Positions 22,300-32,616 are shown, counted from the stretch's first letter. The stretch: DNA of 64,000 nt from Axinella damicornis (GCA_963931865.1 OZ007512.1:11788756-11852755); one strand, 5' to 3'. Program-made: numbers and translations. Notes: generated from the letters alone by a model not told the origin.

Positions 22300-23160
22300 T
22301 GCAAGTCTCATGTCCATAAGTTATATATGGGGCTGAGGAGATAATTATGCATGGCCACACAAATTCAACCACGTAAACAAAATTCATGAAACATAGTTGA
22401 CTTCAGGAGCTCATAGCTTCAAAGCTGATGGGGTGGTCACAATATTTCCACACATCTTTATAAACCTACATCTTCGTTGTATCCAATGGTGCAAGTCTCA
22501 TGTCCATAGGTTGTAGGGTTCAAGAGATATGACAGCACGAATTCACCCATGTAAACCAAATTCACGCATATCGGTTGAGTCGAGGGGCTCGTTGCTCCAA
22601 ATCTGATGGGGTTGTCACAATATTTCCACATATCTTTATAAACCTCCATCGTCGTTGTATCCAATGGTGCAAGTCTCATGTCCATAGGTTGTAGGGTTCA
22701 AGAGATATGACAGCACGAATTCACCCATGTAAACCAATTTAAATTCACGCATATTGGTTGAGTCGAGGGGCTCATTGCTCCAAATCTGATGAAGTTGTCG
22801 GAATACTTCCACACGAATTTACAAACCTCAGTCTTTGTTGTATCCAATGGTGCAAGTCTATGTCCATAGCATGTAGCGTTCTTGAGATACGGCCACACAA
22901 AGTCACCCACATAAACCATATTCACACAAATTGGTTGAGTTCAGGGGCTCATTGCTCCAAATCTGATGGGGTTGTCACAATATTTCCACATGTATTTACA
23001 AACCTCAGTCTTTGGTGTATCCAATGGTGCAAGTCTCGTGTCCATAGCATGTAGCGTTCTCGAGATATGGCAGCATAAATTCACCCACGCAAACCAAATT
23101 CATGAAACATGGTTGACTTCAGGGGCTCATAGCTCCAAATCTGATGGGGTTGTCACCCCA
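22300..23160 (-). repeat. ~180-bp tandem repeats, right arm
   Basis: Inverted copies of the left-arm units; GGGGTTGTCAC-type starts near 22418, 22608, 22788, 22968 and 23148. The right arm holds about one more unit than the left, and neighbouring units differ by a few bases. Confidence 0.9.
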
Positions 23161-24244
23161 TGATGTGGCTATTTTCTGAAAGTACAGAGATGGGGCTTTC
23201 ATCAGGCGCAGGTCCGATCATCATAGCACCCTGCGTTCGTGCACTACAGGCGCTTGAATCTGACCATCTTGAGACGCTTCAAGCTAGACCCGACTTTACA
23301 GCGTTCTCACACAAAGACGGGAGCAGTCTCAACTGTCTTGATAGCTAAATAGACTCTTGACCACCTGAGATACACATATCTCAAAGGATACGTCGCTTGC
23401 ATGAACACATCTTGGAATAGTCGGTGCCAAAATCTGCTTCTCGAAGCCGTCTGACATGGCTGTTTCGTTACACGGAAATCACATAACTCCGAATTTATAA
23501 CGAATACTACCGGAAGAGGTAACGGACGAATACGAACCTCCGTAAGCTTGCACTCCCTCCTCTGGGTCTGGCCCCGCGAGACTAGAGCTAGCTGCCATGC
23601 TGCCGTTATAATCGCGTTACGCAAATTAGTCCCCGGAGTGCGACGCATTATTGGAAATTATCTGTTTGAGATATTGAATTTGACGCAGAATTAGAAAGGA
23701 CGCATAATTAGAGCGCCTACGGTACTATAGTTTATTCTACTGTCCATGAGACTCGCGATCGCCCCTTGCTAGCTATAAGCTTGACATAAACGCAACGCTA
23801 ACTACAAACGCAGTAGCAGTACCTTTGCTGAAGCTCTTCGGGTCCCACGAAACTCCTCCGGCAATTGTCTGCAAGTGCTACGTGTAATAGTTGACAAAAC
23901 ACATCGAGTCGTTTAGCTAGCGCTAAGTCGCTCTGCATTAATTATTGCTATTTCACTTCCGGTCGGTCCGGTCCGGGTTTTCACCACGGCCAAAGTAATA
24001 ATGACAGCTATGACCAGGGCTGATGTCCGGCATCTCCTTGGCAATATTTTTCTGGAGGAGGTCTCCAAACTCAATGCTGCACAACTTTTCCAAATGCAAA
24101 ACCTGTACGCTTAGCATTATAGCTACATGTAGTGACGTCATTTGGAGTGGGGGGGGGGGGGGGGGGGGTATGTTAATGTTACGAATTAATTACAACCATG
24201 TGCATGTGCAGCCTTAGTCTGTGAAGGTGTGACGTTAAGGGGGG

Positions 24245-24440
24245 GAGGGGTCTGACTTGACTGTGTGGCCAAGCAGTTAAAGCACTCGACTGTGGTGTGA
24301 GAGGCCACAGGTTTGAGTCCCACCAGTTGCACCTAGGAAGGGGTTTTCTCCAGGTTTCTGGTAACCCTTCCCAGGAGAGGCTTAATTGCAATCCCGCCCA
24401 TCTGGGAAATTTCGTAAAGAAAAAAATTTAACGTCACTTT
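24245..24440 (+). mobile_element. tRNA-derived SINE-like element
   Basis: A-box TGGCCAAGCAGT (24266-24277) and B-box GGTTTGAGTCC (24310-24320) lie in a Ser/Leu-tRNA-like head, followed by an unrelated body (GGGTTTTCTCCAGGTTTCTG) and an A-rich stretch at about 24418. Such heads act as internal RNA polymerase III promoters. The tail and target duplication are not clear. Confidence 0.5.
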
Positions 24441-24508
24441 GACGCTAAGCATACACATAATAGTTTGGAAATGCCTCCTTACAACCTTCCACTCTAAGGG
24501 GGTGACAT

Positions 24509-25130
24509 TAGCCTCGTTCCCAGGCCGCGTGGGAGGAGAGAAAGACGGCCTGGTATCCACTGCTCGCGCAAGCGCCGCTATTTCCGGTATATTTCCGTAA
24601 AATTGTAATGTTTACGTTGTCATTCCACGTGGATAATATCCGGACCGAATATTCAAGGTCTAATCTACGTACACGCTCAAGTCAAAAAGTTGCTGCAAAG
24701 CATTTCTGTCGAATCCGTCGTTCAGAAGGGCGACCCAAGTATTCCGCTGCTCTCTTCAGTGATGTAGGATTGTGCGAAGATTGGCGTTCTCGTCTGTGTA
24801 AGTTACTTCTCATGTCTGCCGTGTCTGTTGACAGTGGCGACGGTTTACATGCCGTTCCCGCGTAGGCGAAGTCAAACCGAAACTCAGGGCACTTATGAAG
24901 CAGGTTCCTGACAGCGTGGCAAGTTTCCAGACACCTTAGACGCACAGAAAGCGCTTTCTCACTTGTTTCTTTTCGATGATACGGAAGTGAATCGGACGTA
25001 TACGTATCAATTTTACTGACCATTTACAAACGAAAACGAATTCCCAGGTTTTTCTGGGAATGCGGCGCTTGCGCGAGCAGTGGATACCAGGCCGTCTTTC
25101 CTCCTCCCACGCGGCCTGGGAACGAGGCTA
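24509..25130. mobile_element. 622-bp inverted-repeat element, 9-bp TSD
   Basis: Ends TAGCCTCGTTCCCAGGCC / GGCCTGGGAACGAGGCTA, arms of about 85 bp extending through CTGCTCGCGCAAGCGCCGC. Flanked by the 9-bp repeat GGGTGACAT at 24500-24508 and 25131-25139. The interior has an 85-codon plus frame and a 113-codon minus frame; neither is recognised. Same ends as the 87-bp and 168-bp hairpins, so the long and short forms share a mobiliser. Confidence 0.85.
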
Positions 25131-25153
25131 GGGTGACATGTACTCCCATAGAT

Positions 25154-25958
25154 TAGTTTGGTTCCCAGACCCTTCTTGGGCGGGACGGGTAGAGGGGAGG
25201 GAGAGGGAAGGGTCTGGTGAATAACTTGACCCTAGCGTGGATCTGCAGAATTTCAATAAATAGCAATGTGTGAAACTATGAATACTTTAAGTACTCATTG
25301 CTCGTAAATGCTAACAGCACAGCCATGTGTAAGTCAAAGATGACAGTCTGCAAGGTCTGTTACCAGTCTTTCAATGCCAGCAGGGTGATCGGGGAAGTCT
25401 GCACGGCACTCAACAGGTGCGAGTGATCGAACACTTTCGTGTGAAGTGCGCACAGCAGTACCCTGCTGAGCCAGCGTTTGTGTGCAAGAGTTGCTTCAAT
25501 ACGGTCGAGAAGTACACGGAGACCAAACAGATGGTAACTGCAACGCTAGAAACAGCCTTCACAGTCACAATCACGACGTAATGCCGTAAGTTCATAAGCC
25601 ACTTGACCCGAGTTGGAAGCGACACGAATATAGAGTCTGCATCCATGCCGCTGACAATCTGATGATCATTTAGAACTTGTACCTGCTCTGCCTGTCTGCC
25701 ACAGCGCGCTGAATAGCTGCATCAAACAAATCACTGGTGTAACTAGCTATCTAACTGCCACCATATTGCTAATAATTTTATTCATGATTCACACCTATTC
25801 GAGATTCGTGTTTTTTCCCTCATCAACACTAACGGCTGGAATGCAGCCGTGGATCCGTGCTAGGGCAAGGTTATTCACCAGACCCTTCCGTCTCCCTCCC
25901 GCCCGCCCGCCCCGCCCTCCCTGGAAACGAAACACAGAAGGGTCTGGGAACCAAACTA
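25154..25958. mobile_element. 805-bp inverted-repeat element with gene fragment
   Basis: Ends TAGTTTGGTTCCCAGACCC / GGGTCTGGGAACCAAACTA, flanked by CCCATAGAT / CCCATAGAC (25145-25153, 25959-25967), a 9-bp duplication with one mismatch. It lies 14 bp beyond the duplication of the 622-bp element. The interior includes a broken Cys-rich frame described separately. Confidence 0.8.
25325..25580 (+). pseudogene. captured Cys-rich, zinc-finger-like fragment
   Basis: An ATG frame gives MCKSKMTVCKVCYQSFNASR and stops after NRCE. After a frame change the continuation is VIEHFRVKCAQQY and AFVCKSCFNTVEKYTETKQM. The CxxC ... CxxC spacing and the hydrophobic positions between them recall ZAD-type zinc-binding domains. 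The single frame break and the setting inside an inverted-repeat element point to a captured host gene piece. Confidence 0.4.
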
Positions 25959-26253
25959 CCCATAGACGGCGTAGTCACAGCTGCAACCAGGCAACTCCAC
26001 CCCGTCCTTAGTATGGAGGTCCAAGATTCATCGACGGGGTGGAGTTGCTACACATTCTTCCGTATACTATCGGGTCAAGGGCAAAACGTGCGCGCGGTCA
26101 AGCGCTCAACAGCTGAAATACAGCGCAGTCAAACGGTCAAGTCTTTTGTGATGCAGTGAAGTGGTCAAGCAGCAAAAAATGACGGTCAAGATTTCTTGAC
26201 CCCGGTCACAGCTCTGACTATGGCATCAATGGGAGTGTCACCCCTTCGGAGCA

Positions 26254-26446
26254 TAAGGTAACGGAGGGGATTTCCGGATAGCAGGGGATTTCCGGACACG
26301 CCCCGGCTTTTGCTCTCTAGGAGCAGTTTTTGCTAACAACTGCACAGTGTTGGAAAGTTCGAAGGTAGGATACTTCGGAAAAACGGAGTGAATGCGAGGG
26401 GCATGAAGTGCCATGTCCGGAATTAAGAAATCCCCTCCCTTACCTT
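26254..26446. mobile_element. ~193-bp inverted-repeat element
   Basis: TAAGGTAACGGAGGGGATTTC at the left pairs with GAAATCCCCTCCCTTACCTTA at the right (one unpaired base). The left end also repeats GGGGATTTCCGGA in tandem. Non-coding, with no certain target duplication. Confidence 0.65.
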
Positions 26447-26514
26447 AAGCCCATTCCATCACCGTACCATGCAGATGTCTACCAACCAAACTAGTTCATG
26501 TTAGTTTACTACCA

Positions 26515-26965
26515 GACCTGTTTAGAATGCCACAATCGTCCAGGAAACGCTGGCTGTGACTAGACTGTAGACAAATAATTATAATAAATCCCTCGAGCTC
26601 TATCATATGGATTGGACGTAGTGTGCATAGCTAAACCACCTCACCTCCCCACCGTGTCAATTCTTGTATACTAATCTATACAATTAGGTCATAGTTTACC
26701 ACCATACCTGTTCAGAATGCCACAATCAGCACAGAATGTGAGCTGCTTTGAGCGATTCTTGATCGACGCTCAGCTAGCTAACGATCCGTAGTCTCGTTCC
26801 CAGACCCAAACAACCCCAGCGAAGATCGCTTGCAGTATCTCGCGGGTACTGCAAGCGATCTTCGCTGGGGTTGTTTGGGTCTGGGAACGAGACTAAACGA
26901 TCCGCCCATGGTTTGTCTAAGGGATTTCCCCTCATGACGTCGTTGACGCGAGCTAACTAGCCCCA
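26515..26965 (-). promoter_or_regulatory. intergenic segment shared with ~49.8-49.98 kb
   Basis: Lies just beyond the middle gene's stop. It shares GTGAGCTGC, GCTCAGCTA, GATCCGCCC, ATGACGTC and AGCTAACTAGCCCCACCCAT with 49.80-49.98 kb, the DNA beyond the next K2 relic. On the minus strand it could be the promoter and 5' exon of the left gene: ATTCTGAACAG|GTATGG is a possible donor. A CRE-like TGACGTCG is at 26935. A 107-bp hairpin is inserted in it. Confidence 0.45.
26789..26895. mobile_element. 107-bp perfect hairpin, 9-bp TSD
   Basis: TAGTCTCGTTCCCAGACCC continues into ~48-bp arms that are perfect inverted copies around a short GTATCTCGCGGGTAC loop. The direct repeat AACGATCCG flanks it (26780-26788, 26896-26904). 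It interrupts the conserved intergenic segment; the 49.9-kb relative lacks it. Confidence 0.9.
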
Positions 26966-27286
26966 CCCATCGTTATGTGTTCCCCAAAGCGCGGTCTCTT
27001 AGACTCCGAGGTTCTGACTTCTGAGTACGGTCTACAATCACACAAGAGAAGGACATGAGCCACCTGTGCCAAGAAAACTTGCATTCTGCATGTTGAACAA
27101 GATGTCCTTTTTGGATTGACTGTGCTAATACAAAGTCACACCATCACACAAAATTAATGTCAATGACATGCATAGTGTGCACATAACGATCAAAGTGAAC
27201 ATGCAGATTCACCCTAAGATAATAACAACACAACTAATTATTGTAGCTATGTCAAAAAAAAGTCATTGTATATTTTAAGGTGTAAT

Positions 27287-28237
27287 TTATTTTTGCGGTC
27301 GAAGCTTATCAAACTCTCCCAACACGTACGACATTGTTGGTCGGTTGTCAGGGTGATCTTGCATGCAAGAAGTGACAAGACGATGCATGAAGGGCCATCT
27401 GCTTCGAACTGTTTGCACCATGCCAGGAAGACTCCCATCCATTGGAAATTGCTCTACAGTCACTTCACACAGAAGAACTCCGTAGCTGTAGACATCCAAC
27501 TTCCCTGTCTGACGGATCCCCATATCTTTTCGGACTTCAGGGGCTGTGTACGCAGGTGCACCTGGGCCTGTGGTCTTGGCCTCCATTGCAAGCTTTGCAG
27601 AACCAAAATCAGAGAGCTTAGCTTTCCATTGGTCATTTGGTTTGGCCTCCAAAAGGACGTTAGCAGAGCTCACATCTCGGTGGATGATTTCACCTCGTTG
27701 GTGAAGGTGAAGGTAGTTGAGAGCGGATGCAACATCTCGGAAGATACTCAGCTTGCTGCCTTGCAGACGGTGATTCTCGTATGCCTTTCTAAGTGAGATG
27801 TCAAGCAATTCTGTAACAATCAGTGGATCATTTTCTGCATCGACTACAGCAGCTATGAGCAACACAAGATTGGGATGTCGAATCTGCGCCATGATACAAA
27901 TTTCTTTGCGAATGATCTCGATAACTTCTGGCTGTCGGATCATGTCATGCAAGCATTTCACAGCCACTTGTTGACCTCGAAATTTCCCCTCCACAACAAA
28001 GCCCCAGGCACCAGTACCAAGAATCTTATGCATGTTGAGGGTGATTTCATTACGTGGAACTTCCCAGAAGTCACTTTCGTGGGGACGTTGAGACTGCCTC
28101 TGGATTTGCCCAGAAAGTTGTTGTCTCAACTGATCTTTGTCGCTCTGCAATCTCTGTATGAATCGATCCTTCTCTTGCGTCAGCTGTAGCTGTTCTGCCT
28201 GAGCTGCTTGCAGGAGAGTGTCTTTTTCTGTTATGAG
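27287..28237 (-). CDS. middle gene, C-terminal K2 protein kinase exon
   Basis: Terminal exon from acceptor TATGTGCAG|CTC to TAA, 316 codons. Residues 1-50 are coiled coil. The kinase domain follows: glycine loop GTGAWG (74-79), VAVK lysine K94, alpha-C Glu near E107-E112, IIHRDVSSANVLL (HRD 186-188, N193), SDFG (210-212) and APE (232-234). All catalytic residues are present, so the enzyme is probably active. It is closest to tyrosine-kinase-like Ser/Thr kinases. AATAAA overlaps the stop codon, possibly a polyadenylation signal, but its position is unusually early. Damaged paralogues lie at 50.5, 55.2, 55.5 and 56.4-57.25 kb. Confidence 0.9.
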   Translation of the reverse strand, partial: LITEKDTLLQAAQAEQLQLTQEKDRFIQRLQSDKDQLRQQLSGQIQRQSQRPHESDFWEVPRNEITLNMHKILGTGAWGFVVEGKFRGQQVAVKCLHDMIRQPEVIEIIRKEICIMAQIRHPNLVLLIAAVVDAENDPLIVTELLDISLRKAYENHRLQGSKLSIFRDVASALNYLHLHQRGEIIHRDVSSANVLLEAKPNDQWKAKLSDFGSAKLAMEAKTTGPGAPAYTAPEVRKDMGIRQTGKLDVYSYGVLLCEVTVEQFPMDGSLPGMVQTVRSRWPFMHRLVTSCMQDHPDNRPTMSYVLGEFDKLRPQK

Positions 28238-28539
28238 CTGCACATATACATAAGGGTAAGCAATTGAAATGTTTGTAGTACGTAGGCTTTCCCAATGTTC
28301 AGAGCACTAATGAAGTAAAGAGCACAAGGTAGGGAGGAGCATGAAATGATCTCGCAAAAGATGAAAATGTTTTCATGGTTATACTATTAGCCCCATAGTT
28401 GTTTCAGCAGGTCCTGGATCAGTTCATCATCCAGTCGGCTAGGTTTGAATGCTCCACGGTTAGTCGAGACTCCAGACACTCTAGCTACACAACTTTGTTG
28501 GCCAGTGTTTAGTGGTTGTGCTCCACCCCTCCTATGTCC

Positions 28540-28652
28540 ACCTAACATCATTCGGATAATACCAGGCCTTCCATGTTTTTCGCCGCTCTTCCGCATCCAT
28601 GTAAACAAACCGAAGAACAGAAACTGGGGTAGGCCTGGGAACAAGGCTAATT
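28540..28652. mobile_element. partial hairpin-family copy
   Basis: TTCGCCGCTCTTCCGCATCC, CCGAAGAACAGAAA and GGTAGGCCTGGGAACAAGGCTA match one half of the 168-bp palindrome at 61355-61522. A similar half-copy is at 30990-31070. The other arm is missing or eroded. Confidence 0.6.
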
Positions 28653-29175
28653 GAAATGACTCTACAGCAACATACTAAAGATCGCTGGGAGAGAGAAAAA
28701 TGCCCCTTCGGCATTTCTGGAGTTGATGACTACTGCATGGGAACATCCTGCGACACTTACTAACACTATCGTTTCACTAGTCAAGACACCTGCTTGGCTG
28801 TATGAAGCGGCTCGGTTGACTACATCGTCAAGCAGCACTTTCTCAAAGTTCTTAGTAGTATGTCATTCCCTTGCCCCACTATCAATGGGTCTTGATACTG
28901 GTTTTTCTCTGCCTTCTAGTAGTCATCCTTCGTGAACTCTGTGCATGCATGAGCTAAAAAATACTAACGGGACTACCGTGGGAAGTTTTCAAATTTTAAA
29001 CTTTTGCGTGGTCGTTTCACGCTCCTTCCCTTCTTTATAGACAGGAGTACACTAATGATGTAAAGAGCAGAACAAGTAAGCGTCATATGCACTATCATAC
29101 TTACAGGATTACACTGTGAACCGAGCAATGGAGATACTTTAGGTCAAGTGTGTCACATGCACATTGTTGCTTTAC

Positions 29176-29274
29176 CTTGGATAGCTCCTGGTAAACTCTT
29201 ATCTGATGATGTTCTGCGTCAGAGACTGCTGTCTTCATTTCAGCAATTTCCCCTTCCAGCTCAGCAACTCTAGC
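29176..29274 (-). CDS. middle gene, 33-codon coiled-coil exon
   Basis: Acceptor CTTCAG|GCTAGA and donor TCCAAG|GTAAAG, phase 0-0. Encodes ARVAELEGEIAEMKTAVSDA through YQELSK. Paralogous to the start of the 6355-6792 exon of the left gene, which links the two genes. Confidence 0.75.
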
Positions 29275-29337
29275 CTGAAGAAACGCATGCAAACATGGTT
29301 ACATCACACATTCATGCACTACAGGACTGTATTGTAC

Positions 29338-29463
29338 CTGTGAGAGGTTGAGATCAGTTTCTGATTGCCTGACTGCAGCTTCTGCCTGCTCTAGCTGATG
29401 GTGAAGCTGATCTTGTTCAGATTTCTGCGCTGCTACTTGTAGACGAAGAGATGCTGCCCCTCC
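29338..29463 (-). CDS. middle gene, 42-codon coiled-coil exon
   Basis: Acceptor CCCTGTAG|GGAGGG and donor TCACAG|GTACAA, phase 0-0. Encodes GGAASLRLQVAAQKSEQDQL and continues to LNLSQ. Gln/Glu-rich heptads. Confidence 0.75.
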
Positions 29464-29556
29464 CTACAGGGAGTAACAAATTACAAACACAGCCAATTAC
29501 GGCATAAGCATACCTATACATACATACAGTCATGTATATATCATACATCAGTAGCT

Positions 29557-29594
29557 ATCAGTGCCGTCTCCTTCCCAGTACAAGATTTGTTGTC
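29557..29594 (-). pseudogene. 38-bp copy of the 31.4-kb exon start
   Basis: CTATCAGTGCCGTCTCCTTC and CCAGTACAAGATTTGT repeat the first codons of the 31234-31401 exon. No acceptor or continuation, so it is a stray fragment. Confidence 0.6.
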
Positions 29595-30065
29595 AAATAG
29601 GGCGGAGCTGATCTCAGATTTGGGATCTCAAATCAGATAGCAGAACACGAATGATGTAGGCAGTCATGCAGACAGCCTTTTGCAATGTATAGTTTCGTGC
29701 GTAGTAAACGTTTGTCTCGCAGCCTGTTTTCAGCTGTCCCAATTGACTTTGCAGTCATCTCGAGCTTTTGTCAACCGTGCTTTGTAGTAGTCCATATGTA
29801 CTGAGGCATCAGAAACACGACTTCCGGATTTAAGAATGCAATTATGACATTCTTTAAGTTTATGCTGTGTGCCCCCACCCCATGTGACAAGAAAGTCTTT
29901 TCAGGGAGAGTCTGGGAACGAGACTAACACAAACTATCACTTGTCTGCACTGAGATATGTGACTGGGGCCTTTAATTAAAGGTCACTCACATGACCTGAT
30001 CTGAGAAACGTGATTGGGTAGAGATCACAGGACCGTTAGTTAAGGTCACATGACTGAGACCTCAC

Positions 30066-30167
30066 CCTAAACTTATGTGCCTCCAACTCTAGGTCTGCTT
30101 TCTCTCTATGCAGCTGGTCCACGTCAGTGGTGAGCCTCGTCACCTCCACGCGAGACCGAGCCAACTC
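30066..30167 (-). CDS. middle gene, ELARSR-type coiled-coil exon
   Basis: Acceptor TCCGCAG|GAG and donor TTTAGG|GTGAGG, phase 0-0, 34 codons: ELARSRVEVTRLTTDVDQLH, then REKADLELEAHKFR. Members of this exon type also occur at 63650-63757, 61862-61969 and, broken, at 54.68-54.85 kb, so it is a useful marker of gene copies. Confidence 0.8.
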
Positions 30168-30245
30168 CTGCGGACATACAATACAGAGACATTCTTAGCT
30201 GTATGTGCACTAATGCAATATTCACTGCTTGAATTGTGACGTTAC

Positions 30246-30341
30246 ACAGCCTCGTTCCCAGGCTCCTCCTCCCCAGCTGTTAGTCGCATACTGTACTGTA
30301 TGCGACAAAAAGCTGGTGGTGGAGCCTGGGAACGAGGCTAA
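30246..30341. mobile_element. ~95-bp hairpin-family element
   Basis: AGCCTCGTTCCCAGGCTCC pairs with GGAGCCTGGGAACGAGGCTA around TACTGTACTGTA. No clean target duplication. Intronic. Confidence 0.75.
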
Positions 30342-30452
30342 CATTATATCCGTACGCAGTTTGAACTCACGAAAGTTGCCAGGCTGTTTCTCCCACAGAC
30401 TAGGAACAAGGCTAACAATCTATACATACGTAATTGCATAAGGGTAGTTTAC

Positions 30453-30518
30453 CTGGTTGGTATTTTCGAACTTTGCCTGCAGGGCAATTGTCTGACCCTG
30501 TTCCTGGTGCATTGTTGC
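30453..30518 (-). CDS. middle gene, 22-codon exon
   Basis: ATMHQEQGQTIALQAKFENT ending NQ, between TTACTAG|GCA and AACCAG|GTAAAC, phase 0-0. Short amphipathic helix. Confidence 0.65.
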
Positions 30519-31233
30519 CTAGTAACAGGAATTGCATAACAATCATTAATAGTCATGTGACCTCGACGGTCTCGACCTGATATACATGTGCACGTCAGGA
30601 GTGTACAACGATGTAGAGTGGAAAGAGGGGAGGGAGCGTGCAACGACCACGCAAACGATTATAATGTAAAACTTTCCCACAGTAGTCCAATTTATTAGCA
30701 CACATGTGTACAGTTTGATGTCAACGACTGACACAGCACTGAGCAAGGTGCCAAAGATTGCTGGAGAACACAAAATAACGAATTCCCTTGGCTATTCTGG
30801 GGTTCATGACTGCTGGGAAACAAATCTTGTGGCTATATTTTCCACTAGTGGAGATGCCGCGGAGGTCTCCTCACCTTGATCGACTACATGCATCATCATA
30901 GAGCATGTTCTCAAGGTCTGGCTTTTCTCTGTCTTTAAAGCTTCTAGCAGTCACCCTTCGTCAAGTCTCGATCCGTACAATCACCCAGCGATTGTTTTTC
31001 GCCGCCGTGTATTATTGTCAACGGAAACCGAAGAACAGAAAAAACGGGGTAGGCCTGGGAACGAGGCTATAATAAACACACATGCTTTTGTGGATGAATG
31101 TAAACACCTACACAGGCATGCTAAAAACAGTAACGTGAGGTCGTGTGGTTGATGCACCACTTAATAACATTAAACAGTTGGGAGAAGTCCTATATCTATG
31201 TGTTGCAAATCAGGTCACATCTTGTACGTGTAC

Positions 31234-31401
31234 CTTCAGATGCCTCAAATGTGAATCCAGCTGCAAGCTTCTTCCCTCAAACTGTTCCTTCTCTACCTTC
31301 AGCAGGTCCATCTGTCTCTTCATTTGGTCCATCTGCTCCTTCAGCCGGCCGTTTTCTTGCTGGATGGCTATCAGTGCCGTCTCCTTCCCAGTACAAGATT
31401 T
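31234..31401 (-). CDS. middle gene, 56-codon coiled-coil exon
   Basis: Acceptor TTACGCAG|AAATCT and donor CTGAAG|GTACAC, phase 0-0. Encodes KSCTGKETALIAIQQENGRL and a Met/Gln/Lys-rich heptad stretch (EQMDQMKRQMDLLK). No motif beyond coiled coil. Confidence 0.75.
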
Positions 31402-31964
31402 CTGCGTAACAGACAGTATCCTATAGTTTACTGAGATCAACACTCAACACAGGCACAAGCAAATGCATACTGTCTCGAACAAGAGACTGTACTGTATAGC
31501 TACAAGTGCAGTTCTTGGGAGGTGTTCATGCACTGTAAAAGCACATAACCTTCCTTGGTTTTGCCTCGGAAGGTTGTGTATTACAAATTTTGTGTAATTC
31601 CCATAAGCACCTACAAGTGGTAGTCTAATACATATTGTTGCACCTCTACCGGGTCCGGTTGAGAATGTTTTGAACACCACCAGGAATATAGGCAGCTGGT
31701 AGCTACGTAGGAATCTGATTGGTTCACTAGACAATTATCTGCATATGGGCCTCCTACACAAGTACGTACTCTACAACACCTTCACCATGCACCACCATGC
31801 AGTTTTTGATCACTGTAAGCGATCAAAACTGGAGGTGTAGAAGGCCTGGAACTAGGGTACTAAAATCCTTAAGGTAATCCAATATCAACAGCTAGCCCAT
31901 GGAGTGATACGATGTACTTATGCCGCACATCAGGAAATTTTTGTAAATTCTTGTGATTGCCTTC

Positions 31965-32542
31965 GAGGGGTAACCGTACTCCTGGTAGCCGCGTTGCAAC
32001 CGGTTGCAACTGGACGGTAGCGCAAGCTAGGTATTGCAACTCATTCCAATTAACGCACATGCCATGTGAGGACCACGCTCGCGCTCTCGGTACCGGTCTG
32101 GTCGGTCAACAACGACAACGTCGCATCAACGTCGATCGATTGAGCTGAGTCAGCAAATGCGGCCCAAGGAGAACACAAGAAACTGCTACAGCGCTCACAA
32201 CTTCGCCAGCACGGTGAGATTTGGCATGTAAGCGTCAGTGAACGACAGCAATCACGGCCGTGTGGTCAGAATCTTCGTGTGCCATTCCTAAGAACGGTAC
32301 TTCCACCGGAAGTCGAAGAGAGCGCTCGAGCAATGTCAGCCACGGCGAGACAAAAGCGCTCATATCTCCACCACCAAGGTGAGTTTCAACACCAACTTTA
32401 TACATTCAGGTCAGGGCATGATAGCGATCACGGAGGTGTAGTCAGAATTTCTGTAGGCCAAGCCTAGGTACTCAAACATTATATATATTATATTGGATTA
32501 AATTATTTACGCGGCACAACTTTTCCCCTACCAGGAGTGTAA
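31965..32542 (+). mobile_element. mini-exon element, copy e, with flanking 11-bp repeat
   Basis: Starts GAGGGGTAACCGTACTCCTG and ends CTACCAGGAGTGTAA. TGATTGCCTTC occurs directly on both sides (31954-31964 and 32543-32553), an apparent 11-bp target duplication that fixes the borders. Module 1 has an ATG near 32157 (MRPKENTRNCYSAHNFAST then GTGAGA); module 2 has an ATG near 32333 (MSATARQKRSYLHHQ then GTGAGT). Confidence 0.8.
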
Positions 32543-32616
32543 TGATTGCCTTCAAATGTGAAATTTATTTTTAGGGTTCTGGAATATAGGGGCCATGTGT
32601 GTACGTACATGTACCG

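Larger units (their letters stand above)
19422..23991. mobile_element. 4.57-kb foldback element
   Basis: The terminal inverted repeat GGCCGTGGTGAAAACCCGGA at 19422 pairs with its complement ending at 23991. A flanking repeat GAAGTAATA / AAAGTAATA (19413-19421, 23992-24000) looks like an 8-9 bp target duplication. The inner arms (about 20190-21340 and 22300-23590) are near-perfect inverted copies. Each arm contains a ~440-bp unique part and about four ~178-bp tandem units. The ~0.95-kb centre is non-coding. No transposase, so non-autonomous. The layout resembles foldback elements whose arms are direct repeats. Confidence 0.85.

Noticed and set aside
20595..23160. CRISPR array
   Set aside because: Units are ~178 bp, contiguous and without distinct spacers; the setting is eukaryotic.
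20411..23648. Multiple ~60-110-codon frames in the foldback arms
   Set aside because: They recur because the arms are tandem and inverted repeats. None has a motif, and the same frame is not kept across all units.
24245..24335. Functional tRNA gene
   Set aside because: A and B boxes are present, but the acceptor stem does not pair convincingly and the sequence runs into a SINE-like body.
27266..28189. Plus-strand frames opposite the K2 kinase
   Set aside because: Antisense shadows of a conserved kinase exon.
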